Shown piece after piece: positions 11,757 to 22,353 of a stretch of DNA of 64,000 nt (the stretch's first letter is position 1; each line of letters starts with the position of its first letter). A program made the position numbers and the translations under genes. Source of the DNA: Calendula officinalis (Eukaryota; Streptophyta; Magnoliopsida; Asterales; Asteraceae); assembly GCA_963853835.1 (NCBI GenBank), contig OY970824.1, forward strand, positions 77,014,372 through 77,078,371, given 5' to 3'. The notes beneath the pieces are model-generated. The model did no database searches and had not been told where the DNA came from. It worked only from the letters and a program-made list of their open reading frames with translations.

Positions 11757-12100
11757 TACACATTATTTCTCCTTGGAGTTCTTAAAACAACATATTTTTC
11801 ATCTAAAATAAAATCAGGAGAAAGAATGATACACTCTGTATCTATAAAAAGAATTTTGTTCTTTTTATCACATACTTGTGAGACACTAACCAGATTGTAT
11901 TGAAGTTCAGCAACATAAAAGACATTATCAAATGTAATCTTACCATTTGAGACAATACCTTTACCAGTAATGCGACCACCTTTAGGATTTTCACCAAAAG
12001 CAACATAACCACCATCATAATTTTCAAAGTTTCTGAGAATTTAAAGATTCCCAGTCATGTGCCTAGAGCATCCACTATCAATATGTCATGTATTCACCTG
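11757..12100 (-). pseudogene. Copia pol: aspartic protease region, broken
   Basis: Near 12055-12090 the minus strand reads HIDSGCSRHMTGNL, the copia protease active-site region (catalytic Asp in DSG), and then hits a TAA stop. Downstream, after the stop, typical protease text follows (VAFGENPKGGRITGKG, NVFYVAELQYNLVSVSQ, ILLSPDFIL-like) down to about 11760, where it joins the GAG-pre-integrase frame. So the protease is present but interrupted by a stop and at least one frame change. Confidence 0.8.
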
Positions 12101-12336
12101 GATGTTCTGCACAAAAGAAGATTAAGTTAATTCTTTTTGGGAACCCAAGCTTGTTTTGTCTTGGGTTCATCCTTTTTAATGAAGAATGCACTATGAGTGG
12201 TTTGGTTGATACTGCTCTTTGTGGTTACTACTGATTTCTGTTTTGGTGACCATTTGCTCTGCTTTGATTTGGTTACTACTGATGGATCAGTAGGAATTCT
12301 GTGAAAGTATTTTTTGCACTTATCAGTAGTATTTGT

Positions 12337-12780
12337 CTAGGTATATCTTACTGCATTGTATCTTGGATACTGATCAGTAGGATATCCTTGTTGGTTTCTC
12401 TTTGTGGTTGTATGTGCTGGGTAATTGTTGTAATTGCCAAATCTTCTTTTCTTTTCAAAATTTTGATTTGTTTTTGGATGTCCATATCTGATATTTTGAA
12501 CAAATCTTTTGGCTGACCTACCAAACTTAGGAATTTCAACTTGTGGAGGTTTGGACTGTTGTTTTAAATTTAATTCTTTTAATTTTTGTTCTTTTATTTT
12601 TAATTTGTTTTCCTTAAATTCCTTGAATTCTTTGCAGTTAATTGGATTGAAGTGACAGCCCTTTGCTATATGATTTACTTTGTTGCAAATTAGACATTTA
12701 GGTTTGGTGGATTTTAAGGATTCTGGTTTTCTCCGTTCCTTTAACTGATTCAAGTTTCTTTGATTTCCCCTTTTTAACAT
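12337..12780 (-). CDS. Gag-pol junction segment with intact zinc knuckle
   Basis: A 147-aa basic frame, rich in Lys, Asn and Gln. It contains CLICNKVNHIAKGC, a CX2CX4HX4C zinc knuckle with all four ligands. This is the second knuckle of the gag region; two knuckles and a long gag are usual in Sireviruses. It lies out of frame with 12823-13971. Likely role: RNA binding during packaging. Confidence 0.7.
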   Translation of the reverse strand: MLKRGNQRNLNQLKERRKPESLKSTKPKCLICNKVNHIAKGCHFNPINCKEFKEFKENKLKIKEQKLKELNLKQQSKPPQVEIPKFGRSAKRFVQNIRYGHPKTNQNFEKKRRFGNYNNYPAHTTTKRNQQGYPTDQYPRYNAVRYT

Positions 12781-12822
12781 AGTTGGAATATTTTCAGAAT
12801 TGTATTTTGGAGATTCTTGACT

Positions 12823-13971
12823 TTATGTAGTGTGAAAACTTGTATCATTACTTGTTTCAGTTTGACTTGTATCAGACTTAATAATGTTTTCTTCATCAGA
12901 TGAATCATTACTTGTTTCAGTTTGACTTTCTAACTTTAATTCATCTAAGATTCTTTCTGAACTGGACTTAAGTGGAGGAATAAAATTTGTTGGAGGAGGA
13001 ACTGCATGATATCCAACTCCATGGACTACTTTTTCTGTTGATTGGTTGCTGGTTAATTCATCAATTATTTTAGAACTTCTTTCAAATTTCTTAATTGTTA
13101 GTTTGTTTTGTTCTAATTCTAATTGACACTCCTCTAATTTAGTTATAGCTTCTTTTGCTCTTGATTCAGCATATTCTTTATCATATATAGCTTGTAGGAG
13201 TTCATCTTTAAGTTTTTGATCTGTTATTTGGTAAATTTTAATTTGATTTTCTAAATCAGCTATAACACCATTAAATTCTATTCTTCTTTTTCTGTTTTTA
13301 ATTAAGTCTTCATTGATTTCTTTTGTTTCTTTTTCCAGAGATTTAAATAATTTAATGCATTCAGGAGAGCATGGTTTAGGATTTACCTCAGATTTAGGTT
13401 CAGAGAAGGCCATAAGAGCTTGATTTTGAGCATGTTCTTCAGCTTGAAAGCTCCAGTCATATCCTAGTCCTTCTTGAGATACAAGTGCAGATGAGTTTGT
13501 CCTTTGATCTTTGTTAGGACATTCTCTGGCAAAGTGACCAAGATTGCTACTGTTGTAGCATTTGACTTTAGTTTTGTCAAATCCTGCTCTGTCGCCTTTG
13601 TTGAAGCTCAAACTTGATCTACCAGTCCTTTTTAGGAATTTCTTGGTTCTGAAACTGAGCATAGCCATCTGCCATTTGATATCCACCTCTTCAAGATCAT
13701 CAGGATTGATTTGCTCCAAATCTTCACTAATTAGAGCAGTATGCACATGACTAGTGAAGAAGGATTCTCTAGCAAGATCTTCTGATTCTTTTGGCTTTCC
13801 AATTGTAGTATCTTGATTTGTACCTGCAGTGGACACAAAAGCAGCATTGTTTGAATTTAAAATAGGAGATTTCTGACTTACCTCAGATTCGAACACTCTT
13901 AAGTCATTGTAGAGTTCATCAAGCTCCTTTTCTTCTAAAGCATCACCTTGTCTATATACTACAGTGTACAT
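12823..13971 (-). CDS. Gag, C-terminal half, with degenerate first zinc knuckle
   Basis: A 382-aa frame. Residues about 135-155 hold a retroviral-type knuckle reading CYNSSNLGHFAREC. The second Cys of CX2CX4HX4C is Ser, so this finger has lost a zinc ligand. Residues about 200-320 are a strongly charged coiled coil (KSLEKETKEINEDLIKN, then EQNKLTIKKF). The tail has the direct repeat SQTETSNDS / SQTETSNDT. It follows the 13978-14283 gag part after a stop and frame change. Nucleocapsid function is inferred from family. Confidence 0.8.
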   Translation of the reverse strand: MYTVVYRQGDALEEKELDELYNDLRVFESEVSQKSPILNSNNAAFVSTAGTNQDTTIGKPKESEDLARESFFTSHVHTALISEDLEQINPDDLEEVDIKWQMAMLSFRTKKFLKRTGRSSLSFNKGDRAGFDKTKVKCYNSSNLGHFARECPNKDQRTNSSALVSQEGLGYDWSFQAEEHAQNQALMAFSEPKSEVNPKPCSPECIKLFKSLEKETKEINEDLIKNRKRRIEFNGVIADLENQIKIYQITDQKLKDELLQAIYDKEYAESRAKEAITKLEECQLELEQNKLTIKKFERSSKIIDELTSNQSTEKVVHGVGYHAVPPPTNFIPPLKSSSERILDELKLESQTETSNDSSDEENIIKSDTSQTETSNDTSFHTT

Positions 13972-13977
13972 AGACCA

Positions 13978-14283
13978 TTATTCAATTAGAGATCTGAGAA
14001 ACTTTCTATTGACATCATCTTTGTCTGGTTGAACTCCAACTTGGTTGAGTTCACCAATAAGTTTATTGAATCTATCAAAAACTTGTGACAAAGATTCATT
14101 CTTTTGTCCTTTGAAGTTTTCAAATTCTTGCTTTAGCACAGATTTCATGTTTCTTTTTGTGCTTTTTGTACCAACAAACCTTTTCTCCAGAGCTTGCCAT
14201 AGTAGTTTTGCATCATCAAATTCAACAAACAGATGTTGATAGTCATTAGGAATTGCAAGCAATAAGGTACTTAAAGCCTTCAA
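13978..14283 (-). CDS. Gag, UBN2-like capsid domain part
   Basis: 101 aa with the copia gag signature (FDDAKLLWQALEKRF, VLKQEFENFKG, LSQVFDRFNKLIGELNQVG, NRKFLRSL). It belongs to the Retrotran_gag_2/UBN2 type. It overlaps the N-terminal frame 14280-14510 by a few bases in another frame and ends at a stop just before 13971, so gag is split into three frames here. Confidence 0.8.
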   Translation of the reverse strand: MKALSTLLLAIPNDYQHLFVEFDDAKLLWQALEKRFVGTKSTKRNMKSVLKQEFENFKGQKNESLSQVFDRFNKLIGELNQVGVQPDKDDVNRKFLRSLIE

Positions 14284-14510
14284 TTATGTTCCTCTGTCCT
14301 TCCTTTCTTTATCACACTTGATTTTGTCGGATTCAGTAGTTGTGCTAGTTGTGGCAACTGGAATAGTTTTATTGCCTTCCAGTATAACTTCCCACATGGT
14401 GTAATCAGTAATAAGCATATATTGCTTAATTCTTTTTTCCACATCCCAAAGTTGTTGGGAGTGAGGATGGGGATTTTGTTTGCTTGTGTGCTTTCATTAT
14501 TGTCAGACAT
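14280..14510 (-). CDS. Gag N-terminus
   Basis: The likely gag start is the ATG at 14510 (MSDNNESTQANKIPILTPNN, then MWKK), in keeping with copia gag N-termini in which a short acidic lead is followed by a conserved Trp-Lys stretch. Upstream ATGs in the same frame fall in the leader and PBS region and are less likely. A frame change near 14320 destroys the continuation. Confidence 0.65.
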   Translation of the reverse strand: MSDNNESTQANKIPILTPNNFGMWKKELSNICLLLITPCGKLYWKAIKLFQLPQLAQLLNPTKSSVIKKGRTEEHN

Positions 14511-14580
14511 GATGAAAACGTGGTTTGTGAAAGTATTGAAAACTTTTGTGAGTTCTTGATTCGTAGATCTAGAGTACAAA

Positions 14581-14592
14581 GCTCTGATACCA
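14581..14592 (-). other. Primer-binding site (tRNA-iMet)
   Basis: The minus strand reads TGGTATCAGAGC two bases after the 5' LTR. This is complementary to the 3' end of initiator tRNA-Met, the usual primer of plant copia elements. Confidence 0.92.
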
Positions 14593-14594
14593 CT

Positions 14595-15116
14595 TGTCAA
14601 GATCGATTAACCAAACAGTTAATAAACACAATGATCTACTCAACAATAGAAGTTACAGCGGATTAACACTATGTTGATTCAATCAAGAACAATAAACTGT
14701 AAATAATATAAGAATTATCAAGAACACAGTTATCACAAAAGCTTCAATGTATATTGATTGATCGAATAACAATACACACGTATGTTTACAATTCATAAGG
14801 AACTATATATAATAGTCCTTGAAGCCTAACTATTTACCCTAGTTATTATAGGATACGATTACAATCAAATTACAAAAGATATTAATTCTAAACAAACTAT
14901 ACTAAGATCTCGGACTCGATAAACTCCATAAATAAGCATATCAGTAGTAAACTTCATCGAGCAGTAGTAATCTTGAACGTCAGTAATAAACACGAGATCA
15001 GTAGTAAGTTGTATTTCTGCCCCATCAGTACTAACTCTTGTAAGCAGCATCAAGTCTTGGTCAGTACTAACTGCAGCATTAGTAATATATCTACATCAGT
15101 AATATATATCCCAACA
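14595..15116 (-). repeat. 5' LTR of the Sirevirus-type element
   Basis: 522 bp, ends TGTCAAGATCG...CCCAACA (plus strand). Being 5' on the minus strand, it should hold the element's promoter. It carries about eight CAGTAGTAA-like motifs clustered in the part nearest its outer (U3) end. It is directly followed by the TATTC target duplicate. Confidence 0.95.
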
Positions 15117-15121
15117 TATTC

Positions 15122-18100
15122 AAAGCACTATATTTTATAAATAGTTTTTTATATATATTAGATGTATAGTAACATTTACCTTGATAAATGGTATTATGAT
15201 TTATAGGTAATTTTCTAACTTATTGTGCTCATTGGTAGAAGAAATTTTTAGACCAACTCTCCGGAACTATACACGGAATCAAACAATAATCGGTTCTTTG
15301 TTTATGTTAAGAATGAATGTTGTCCAATGGACATGGTTCCATGTTAGTGGATGTGTAAGTCAAATTTTGGATTTAGAATAAGGACGACAGTAATTAAAAG
15401 GTTGCAATGTGGGATGCGTGTGTACGTGAAGATGATGCCAATAAATGATTTTGACTTTTATCAACACTCGGAAGCTACTTCCCTCTAAAATTACAACATG
15501 AAGAGTTTCTTATGAAGTCACGTTTTACGGGCTTCGAATTATATAATATTTATGTTTTCTAATGAAGAGTTTCTTATGAAGTCCCCATTATTTTATTTTA
15601 TACTCGTAGAATGGTAATATGGTTTATTGAATGTTTTTTCAAGATTACAAAGCTTGTATTTATAGGATGATTATAATTTGGCCAGGTATATCATTATACC
15701 GTACCGTTATATTTTCATTGAAATTGACAAGTAAATATTAAAATTAGACAAATATTATAATTTATAACACGTGAAGTTGGAAATCCCATATTTGACAATT
15801 TGACATATTTTACAATTTGATTCATTAATACTTAATAATATAATAAAAGAAGGTAAATTGAAGAAAAAATAGACGGTTTTTTTAAAAATTGAAAAAATTG
15901 AAAAAATCGTGAGAATATGAAATTTTTTATTTATATATGAATAAACATACTTTATTTTTATTTTTTTTTCTGAAAAAATAAATTGTGAAACAAATTATTG
16001 TGTATTATATATGAATACACGTGCGATCTATTCTCGTATTCATGCAACTTTCATGATCATTCTTAGTGGAACACAACTTTTGAAGAAAATCTTATGAACT
16101 TAAAATAAGGGGTTTAGATGATAGAATTTGGGCTCGAGAGTTGGAACCACCTACGATATAACTTTTTTCCATAACAAGTGTGTCCAATAATTCTTTTCGA
16201 TTAAAAAATCAAAATACGTCTTAAGTTGGCTTGTTTCCAGGTCATTTCTTATTCATGAAAAATTTGTCATCTCTTGTATCTTCTCCGCATCACAAATTAG
16301 AGAATTATTGCATGGTACAAAAGCAATAACGAGATAAATATACACGATATTATAAAAACCAGATATACGACACATATTAAAACTTTAGAGTTAGTAACCA
16401 TAAAGAGTTTGTATCAAGTAAAATACATTATTTAACATCATTGTGCAAAAACATTAGCTCGAAATCAGATAATGGCATTGTGCTCCATATATAGTATCCA
16501 TTTCCATTAAGCAACGATTAGAAAATCGAACTCGGATTTTTCTAATGGCAAAAAACCTTGTCCGTGGGAGTGAAACTTACTATAAAGACATTATTTACGA
16601 TTCATTAAACAATAGAAATCGACAAAAAATACGTTTAGGGCTAATTACACAACTACTTCAATTAGCAAGTTATTACTAAAAACGTACTAGAAGTTATTAT
16701 AGATGCACAAATGCACAACTAAAGTTAGAATCTCCCATACGGAATTTGTATTTACATAGCTTAAGTGAATGTATTCTATCCGTTTCTTTTAACCTAGTAA
16801 TTAAAATTAAAAGTATTAGGATAAACATCGCTTAAAATTATTCAATAAACATAGTTTAAGTGGTTGTCTTTATTTATTTATTTATTTTTTTGATTTTTCC
16901 AACCTAGTAATTAAAATTACTCGATAAACATAGCTTAAAATTATTCGACGACAAACGTAGCTCAAACGATTGTCCTTTTTTCGGGTTTTCAACCTATCAT
17001 TTAAAATTACTCACCCTAAGTTAAGAAAATGACAAGTTTATTGATTCCTTCTCGTGAGCTCTTTTTGACACCCCCATTGAAAGGGCAACAACCTTAGCTA
17101 TACATATTCTCTTACATATCTACTATGAACGTTTAAGTGTTTAACAATTCTTGTCTCCTGTTTGGAGTCATTTGTGACAACTTTAAATGATCATGTACAA
17201 ATCAACAATACACTTAGAGGTGTTTGGGATTGTAATATCAAGCAAATTATCTACTTATTATGTTTTCAAAATAAAGTAATATTAACCTCATCATATTAGT
17301 TACATCATTACAGGCCAAAGTTCAAAGCCCAAAACGTAGTTAATTAAACATATTTATTTCACAAAATATCATTAATGTTTTAGTTTACTTGTATTAGATT
17401 AATGAAACTCATTTAGCTTTGACTATAACTTATTGATTTGAATACTAATTTACCTAAAATAGTATGATTACATAAACATAATATGTAAAAAGAAAATGAT
17501 AAAGGTTTAATCATTATACTAGTGCATGATACTAAAAAGGGTAAAAATAGTAACATAGCATAAGACATATGGTGGAGAAATTGCAAGTTGCGGGTATCGT
17601 TTGGGTCATTGGATTCTTGAAGGGGATAAAAGGGATGGATTTTTTTGAATTTTTTAAGGTAGTCTAAGTAGTACCTAAGAATTATTAAATATTCCCTAGG
17701 CCTACAAAATCTAGGTGAAAGTATTATTATTTTTTAAATATAACAATTATATCCAATTTTTAATCAATTAAATTTCTATGATTCAAGTCCTTTGCCTCAC
17801 ACATACAAACAAGGCAAGGAAATCCATGTGGCTCACTCAATGATTAACAACACCAAAGCTCGAACTTGACTCCTTTTGGTTGTAAAACCTTGTCAAAATT
17901 TTACCACCATATCAACTCACGATCTAACGACACCTGAGAACGACACATAGTTACTATCATATATTCATAATCGATATGACATATAGTCTCTTCTTTCGTG
18001 GCAGTTATAATTATGAATATTCTTAGTTTTATAACATACCCCGATTTTTGTTTTAAGTTGATTTAGATTATTAGATCAATTCATAGTGGACATTTCTTAA

Positions 18101-19918
18101 TTCTTTTACGTATGTTTGAGTTATAACTTTACAAAGTTAATGGAAAAAATTAACTTACAATTAATTAGTTGTCTGTAACTAGTGGCACTAGATATAGAGA
18201 ATCAACGAATTGAATATCACATATTGTCAATCTTTGATATATATGTTGTGGTTTTCCATGGTTAACCAAAGTTAAAGGCCATTAGCTATAGAGTGAGCAG
18301 ATATTTGACTCAGATATCAAATATCTGAGCTATCTAAATAAAGTTAAAGTTAAAGGCCATTGCACAACCTAACCGAACTATCTCCAAATCAGGGGTGTTT
18401 TTAAAGAGGTGGCCATAAAGAGCCCACACTTTAGAGAGGTCTAATTTTGTTATATACATCTTATAATTATAAGCATAAAGTTTTAAGTTTACTTAATAAT
18501 TTAATAAAAAAATGAAAAGTTCAATTGTCTATACATATTTTTTATTTATGAGGCCTACTTTCATCTATTTACGTCTTCAGAATTTATGGTATGCCCATCC
18601 TCCAAATCAATGAATATTGGAACTTCTATTGTTGTTGTATGAGTTTATATCAAATGCACTGATGTTTTAAAGTTTTTTATTAATGGAACTTTTTAATAGT
18701 TTATAAAACTTAATTTCACAAATTCCCATGTTCACAACTGATTTCACGACTCAAAAACCGGTTAGTTTTTTAGATTTCACATTAGATAAAGTTTTAATTT
18801 CACAAAGCTTCGACTTCACACCTTATGATTTTCTGGTATTCGTAATCTCATCTTATGATTTTATAAGGTTTTACAAAAAAAAAAGGACAACCTATAAGTA
18901 TTACTCTAAAAAAACAATTTGCATTGTTTCATACTAAATAATTCTACTCATTTGTTCAATATAATGATTAGATTATGTAGCATAATTAATAAATTTCACA
19001 TTTCAATTATTTATGAGTAAAAAATATGAAGTAGAAAACTTTAATAGTAAAAATACATTTTTTTCTATAAAAAGAAAAGAAAGTAAAATGGCATATTTAT
19101 CATGTTATGAAAATAGTAGGTTAGAAAAGAAAAAACACATGAAACATAGATGCAAATTAATGAACAAAAGACTGCTGCGAGAGGGAGAAAAGGATGCATA
19201 AAGAAGACACATTTTTGTCCACCCTTCACTTGATTTGAGATGTCTTAAAGACAAATACCAAAATCTGACAATACTTTTACATTATTACAAAAACTACCTT
19301 AAAAGAACTCACTCACTAACTATTTCCAGCATTCGATAAGCAGAGAATAAACTCAGACAAAATATTACATATATAATTTTGTTCTGTTTTGTTGTTAAAG
19401 AAGAAGAATAATACAAGTTCACGCCTGCTTTTAAAGACAACCCTTTGTTCAACAGTTAATGCACTATTTGTTGGCAACAGTCTGGTTTGAAACCATAGGA
19501 TGATACCTATGTTCAATGTGTTACTCAAATGCTCTAATACTACTACAATCATTATATACTATAAATAATTTCCATCTTTTTGCAGAAAGCATAAACAATA
19601 TCTGTTGCATATGTTAGGAAAAGTGAACTGCAACCATTTCAAATTCAACTTTTGGCATCAATGCATTATCGCAATAATAAAGAATTTTTGTTGCACTTTT
19701 TGGTCTTGATCGGGAGCGAATAGAGGTGTAAATTACGCCCATCACATGAGCTTTAATGTTTATTTGGATTTTATTTTGCATTTAAGAGGTTAAACGGGTA
19801 AAAAGGAAAATATAGCTAAATAGCAAATTAGTTAAAAGGTCGAAAGTGAGCCTAAGCGCATTTTTTTATGCATAAAGACTACTGAATGATTTTATCTTAT
19901 AAAAAATTACTGAAATAG
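15122..19918. other. Gene-poor intergenic DNA
   Basis: AT-rich, with no coding region I can support; the longest ORFs (such as 18728-18937 and 19013-19201) look like chance. The only structured item I see is the imperfect tandem repeat at 16754-17010, listed separately. Confidence 0.5.
16754..17010. repeat. Imperfect tandem repeat, about 90-110 bp unit
   Basis: Three decayed copies. Each has ACATAG(C/T)TTAAGTG-type text, then AACCTAGTAATTAAAATTA, then CTTAAAATTATTC. Copies start near 16754, 16850 and 16927. No coding potential. Confidence 0.65.
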
Positions 19919-19920
19919 TA

Positions 19921-20181
19921 TACCCTCCGCCCCACAAAAAAGTTCTTCTTTCCCCTCTAAATTTTATCTCACAAAAAAATTCACATTTATCAAATTTAAG
20001 GGCCCACTTAATAAAATAATATTATTAACCTGAGTCCTACCACTAATTATCTCTTAAAAACACACACTCTCTCCAAATATCCTTATTTTAATCAAAAATA
20101 TAATCAAGGATCCCACCAGTAACTATTTTCTAATTACTCGTGCTCATGAGAAATGATAATTTTTTTGTGCGACGGAGAGAA
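19921..20181. mobile_element. Stowaway-like MITE
   Basis: TIRs are TACCCTCCGCCCCACAAAAA and, reversed from the right end, TTCTCTCCGTCGCACAAAAA. A TA duplication lies at 19919-19920 and 20182-20183. The CTCCCTCCGTCCC-like ends are typical of Stowaway (Tc1/mariner) MITEs. No coding region. Confidence 0.8.
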
Positions 20182-21244
20182 TATTAGTTTTTAAACATAT
20201 TTGATACATGAAATATTCATAAAATAAAATAGAATAAAAATTTGACACCACCAGCCCATTTTTTTTTATTCGCTAAATTACCTTTTTATTCGGCCCATTT
20301 TTGATAAGTCAAGCTACATTTGCATGGTTTAATAGCAAATGTAGCCTGACTGATTAGAATGGCAAACCTCAAGAAAAAATGTGTAAGAAACCAAACAATG
20401 AAATTTAAGAAAAAAAAAAAAAAAGTGGTTCTAGGTAAATTTAGTCCAAAACGGCAAAACCATATATGTATTCATTTACTTTAATGAAATAGCATTATTT
20501 ATGTAAGAAATTGGACGTTAATAACTGGCCTGAAGTTTAAACACAGCTGATACTACATACAGTCCATAACTCCGTATCTCGGTTCCAATATTTTCAAATT
20601 TCATGATCCAATTTTGTTTTGTATCGTCGCATAACACTAGACGACAGTGTTGACTTTCCAACAAGACCTATTTTGTAAAAATGTTTGTTTTAACTGTTCC
20701 TATATATTGATGATGCAAGAGTAAAGTGATGGCTGATACACAAACGAAACACTTACAATCAAAACCACTGGCTCCCAAGTATAAGTTTAAGAAAAAAAGA
20801 AGCAATTTCATCGTGAATTGCATGTGCACAAACGACTTTGTTCGATTATTTAAGAATAATCACTTGCTTTAAATAAAAATATCTTTAACAAATCTAAGCA
20901 ACTTAATCATGAGAAAGAACAATTTAAGCCAACATTCTTCCCTATGATTGCAATGAAATGCATTATCAAATTGGTATAGGCTACTGCAAAGTGATGCAAT
21001 TGTTATGTTACCACCTGAAGTGCATCGCATCTAACTTGCTAATTATACAAGCAAGCAATTATGAATCAGCTGTTAAAACTAGGGATACAAGATTCTACAA
21101 ATATAAACAAATTAAAATTCTAAGAAAACCAATGGGTTTAACATCTGAAGAAAAAGGAACCTCATGTTGTTGTCACTTCTAAAACGAAGTTCCACATGAG
21201 TATTTTCACCACACAATGCTTGCATAAAATATCCAAAAGCTACA

Positions 21245-21961
21245 TTAAGTACCTGCATAATAACAAATAATAAGAATTACTTCAACACAAATCTTCATAG
21301 CACCCAGATTGCAGAGGGTATTGTAGTTTGGAACCCTACCGACTAAAGTAGAAGATAACCATCTTCTGGACCCGTGGTGAGACTCAAGCCGAATAGATGG
21401 TTCTGAGCTAATCTTTTGCTGGTTAACGTTACAAACCACATCGGCAAACGATCTGCCATTGTACGCTGCCTTAGGGCCAAGACGAATATTATTAGGGTAT
21501 GACACTGGCGGTGGTGGTGGTGGTGGCGGGTGGCGGGGGTAATGGGGAAAGCTCACCGGTTTATGGATCCTATCATATCTGGCAAGGTTCACCGAGATAA
21601 CATTGTAGCCAATCCTAATATCTTGGATCTTTTTTTCAAACGAAATAGGATCGGAAACACCGGTGAATCTAATGAAACCGAACTTGTTACCTGCTTTGTT
21701 CACCCTCTTCGCGATGTATACATCGACCAGGTTACCATGTTTTCTGAACTCCCTCCGTAGGATATCCTCGTCGTCATCATCGGCGAAATCTGTTATGAAG
21801 TAGGAAACAGACTTCGCACGATCCAGATTCTGGTTATTGAATCCATTGAACTCTCTTTTCTGATATCCTTTCCGTCTTTGAACCGTCTCCCATCTTCCGG
21901 CGCCGGTGAATGACTCTTTCTCTTTTACTCTCTCTCCTCTCATTCTTTTATATAGATGCAC
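21245..21961 (-). CDS. RRM-domain protein, probably transposon-related
   Basis: 238 aa. The lead RWETVQRRKGYQKREFN is followed at residues about 52-125 by one RNA recognition motif: RNP2-like SVSYFITDF, then GNLVDVYIAKRVNKAG, then the RNP1-like NKFGFIRFTGV. After that come an eight-proline run, SFADVV, and near the C-terminus STLVGRV.NYNTLCNLG. From memory this layout matches the nucleotide-binding part of the numerous RRM proteins linked to LINE reverse transcriptases in Asteraceae. The real start may be the internal Met (MRGERVKEKES). The C-terminus looks truncated after GAMKICVEV, so it may be a partial gene or have a downstream exon. RNA binding is inferred. Confidence 0.65.
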   Translation of the reverse strand: MHLYKRMRGERVKEKESFTGAGRWETVQRRKGYQKREFNGFNNQNLDRAKSVSYFITDFADDDDEDILRREFRKHGNLVDVYIAKRVNKAGNKFGFIRFTGVSDPISFEKKIQDIRIGYNVISVNLARYDRIHKPVSFPHYPRHPPPPPPPPVSYPNNIRLGPKAAYNGRSFADVVCNVNQQKISSEPSIRLESHHGSRRWLSSTLVGRVPNYNTLCNLGAMKICVEVILIICYYAGT

Positions 21962-22353
21962 ATGAGGGACTTCAATTCAACCTTGTCAAACATCTTTGAA
22001 GTCATCTTAGAAGAGTAATAATTTTTAATTATTGTTCTTAAATTATGTATTTTTTAATAGGGGTTTTAATCCTTTTTAATGAATGTATTTATTTATTTTA
22101 ATTCATTAATTGACTTTAAAAAAGTAAACAAAAATTAACCAAAAATAGTTGAAAACACTATTATTAATCCCTCCATTTTTGGGTAATAGTATATTCATGG
22201 AAATACTATAAACAAGTGTGACATTCTTGTACTTTTAGTCATAGAAATTTTTAATAAATCTAGTAATTTGGTAAACATAATATTTATAATGCATACATAT
22301 AGTCATAATGAATCACAATAATAACAATTTTTTCTAAACGGAATGGCGGTAAC

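Larger units (their letters stand above)
4070..15116 (-). mobile_element. Full-length Sirevirus-type Ty1/copia retrotransposon
   Basis: The element is 11,047 bp with 522 bp LTRs at 4070-4591 and 14595-15116. It is flanked by a perfect 5-bp target duplication TATTC (4065-4069 and 15117-15121). The minus-strand order is LTR, PBS, gag, protease, integrase, RT-RNase H, a long extra ORF2 region, PPT, LTR. Integrase before RT defines copia. The several kb of coding sequence after pol and the GGGGGAGAT polypurine tract are known traits of Sireviruses. My hand alignment of the LTRs gives 6 substitutions in 522 sites (about 98.9 % identity), so insertion was recent. Gag, pol and ORF2 all carry stops or frame changes, so this copy is probably not autonomous. 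Confidence 0.95.
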
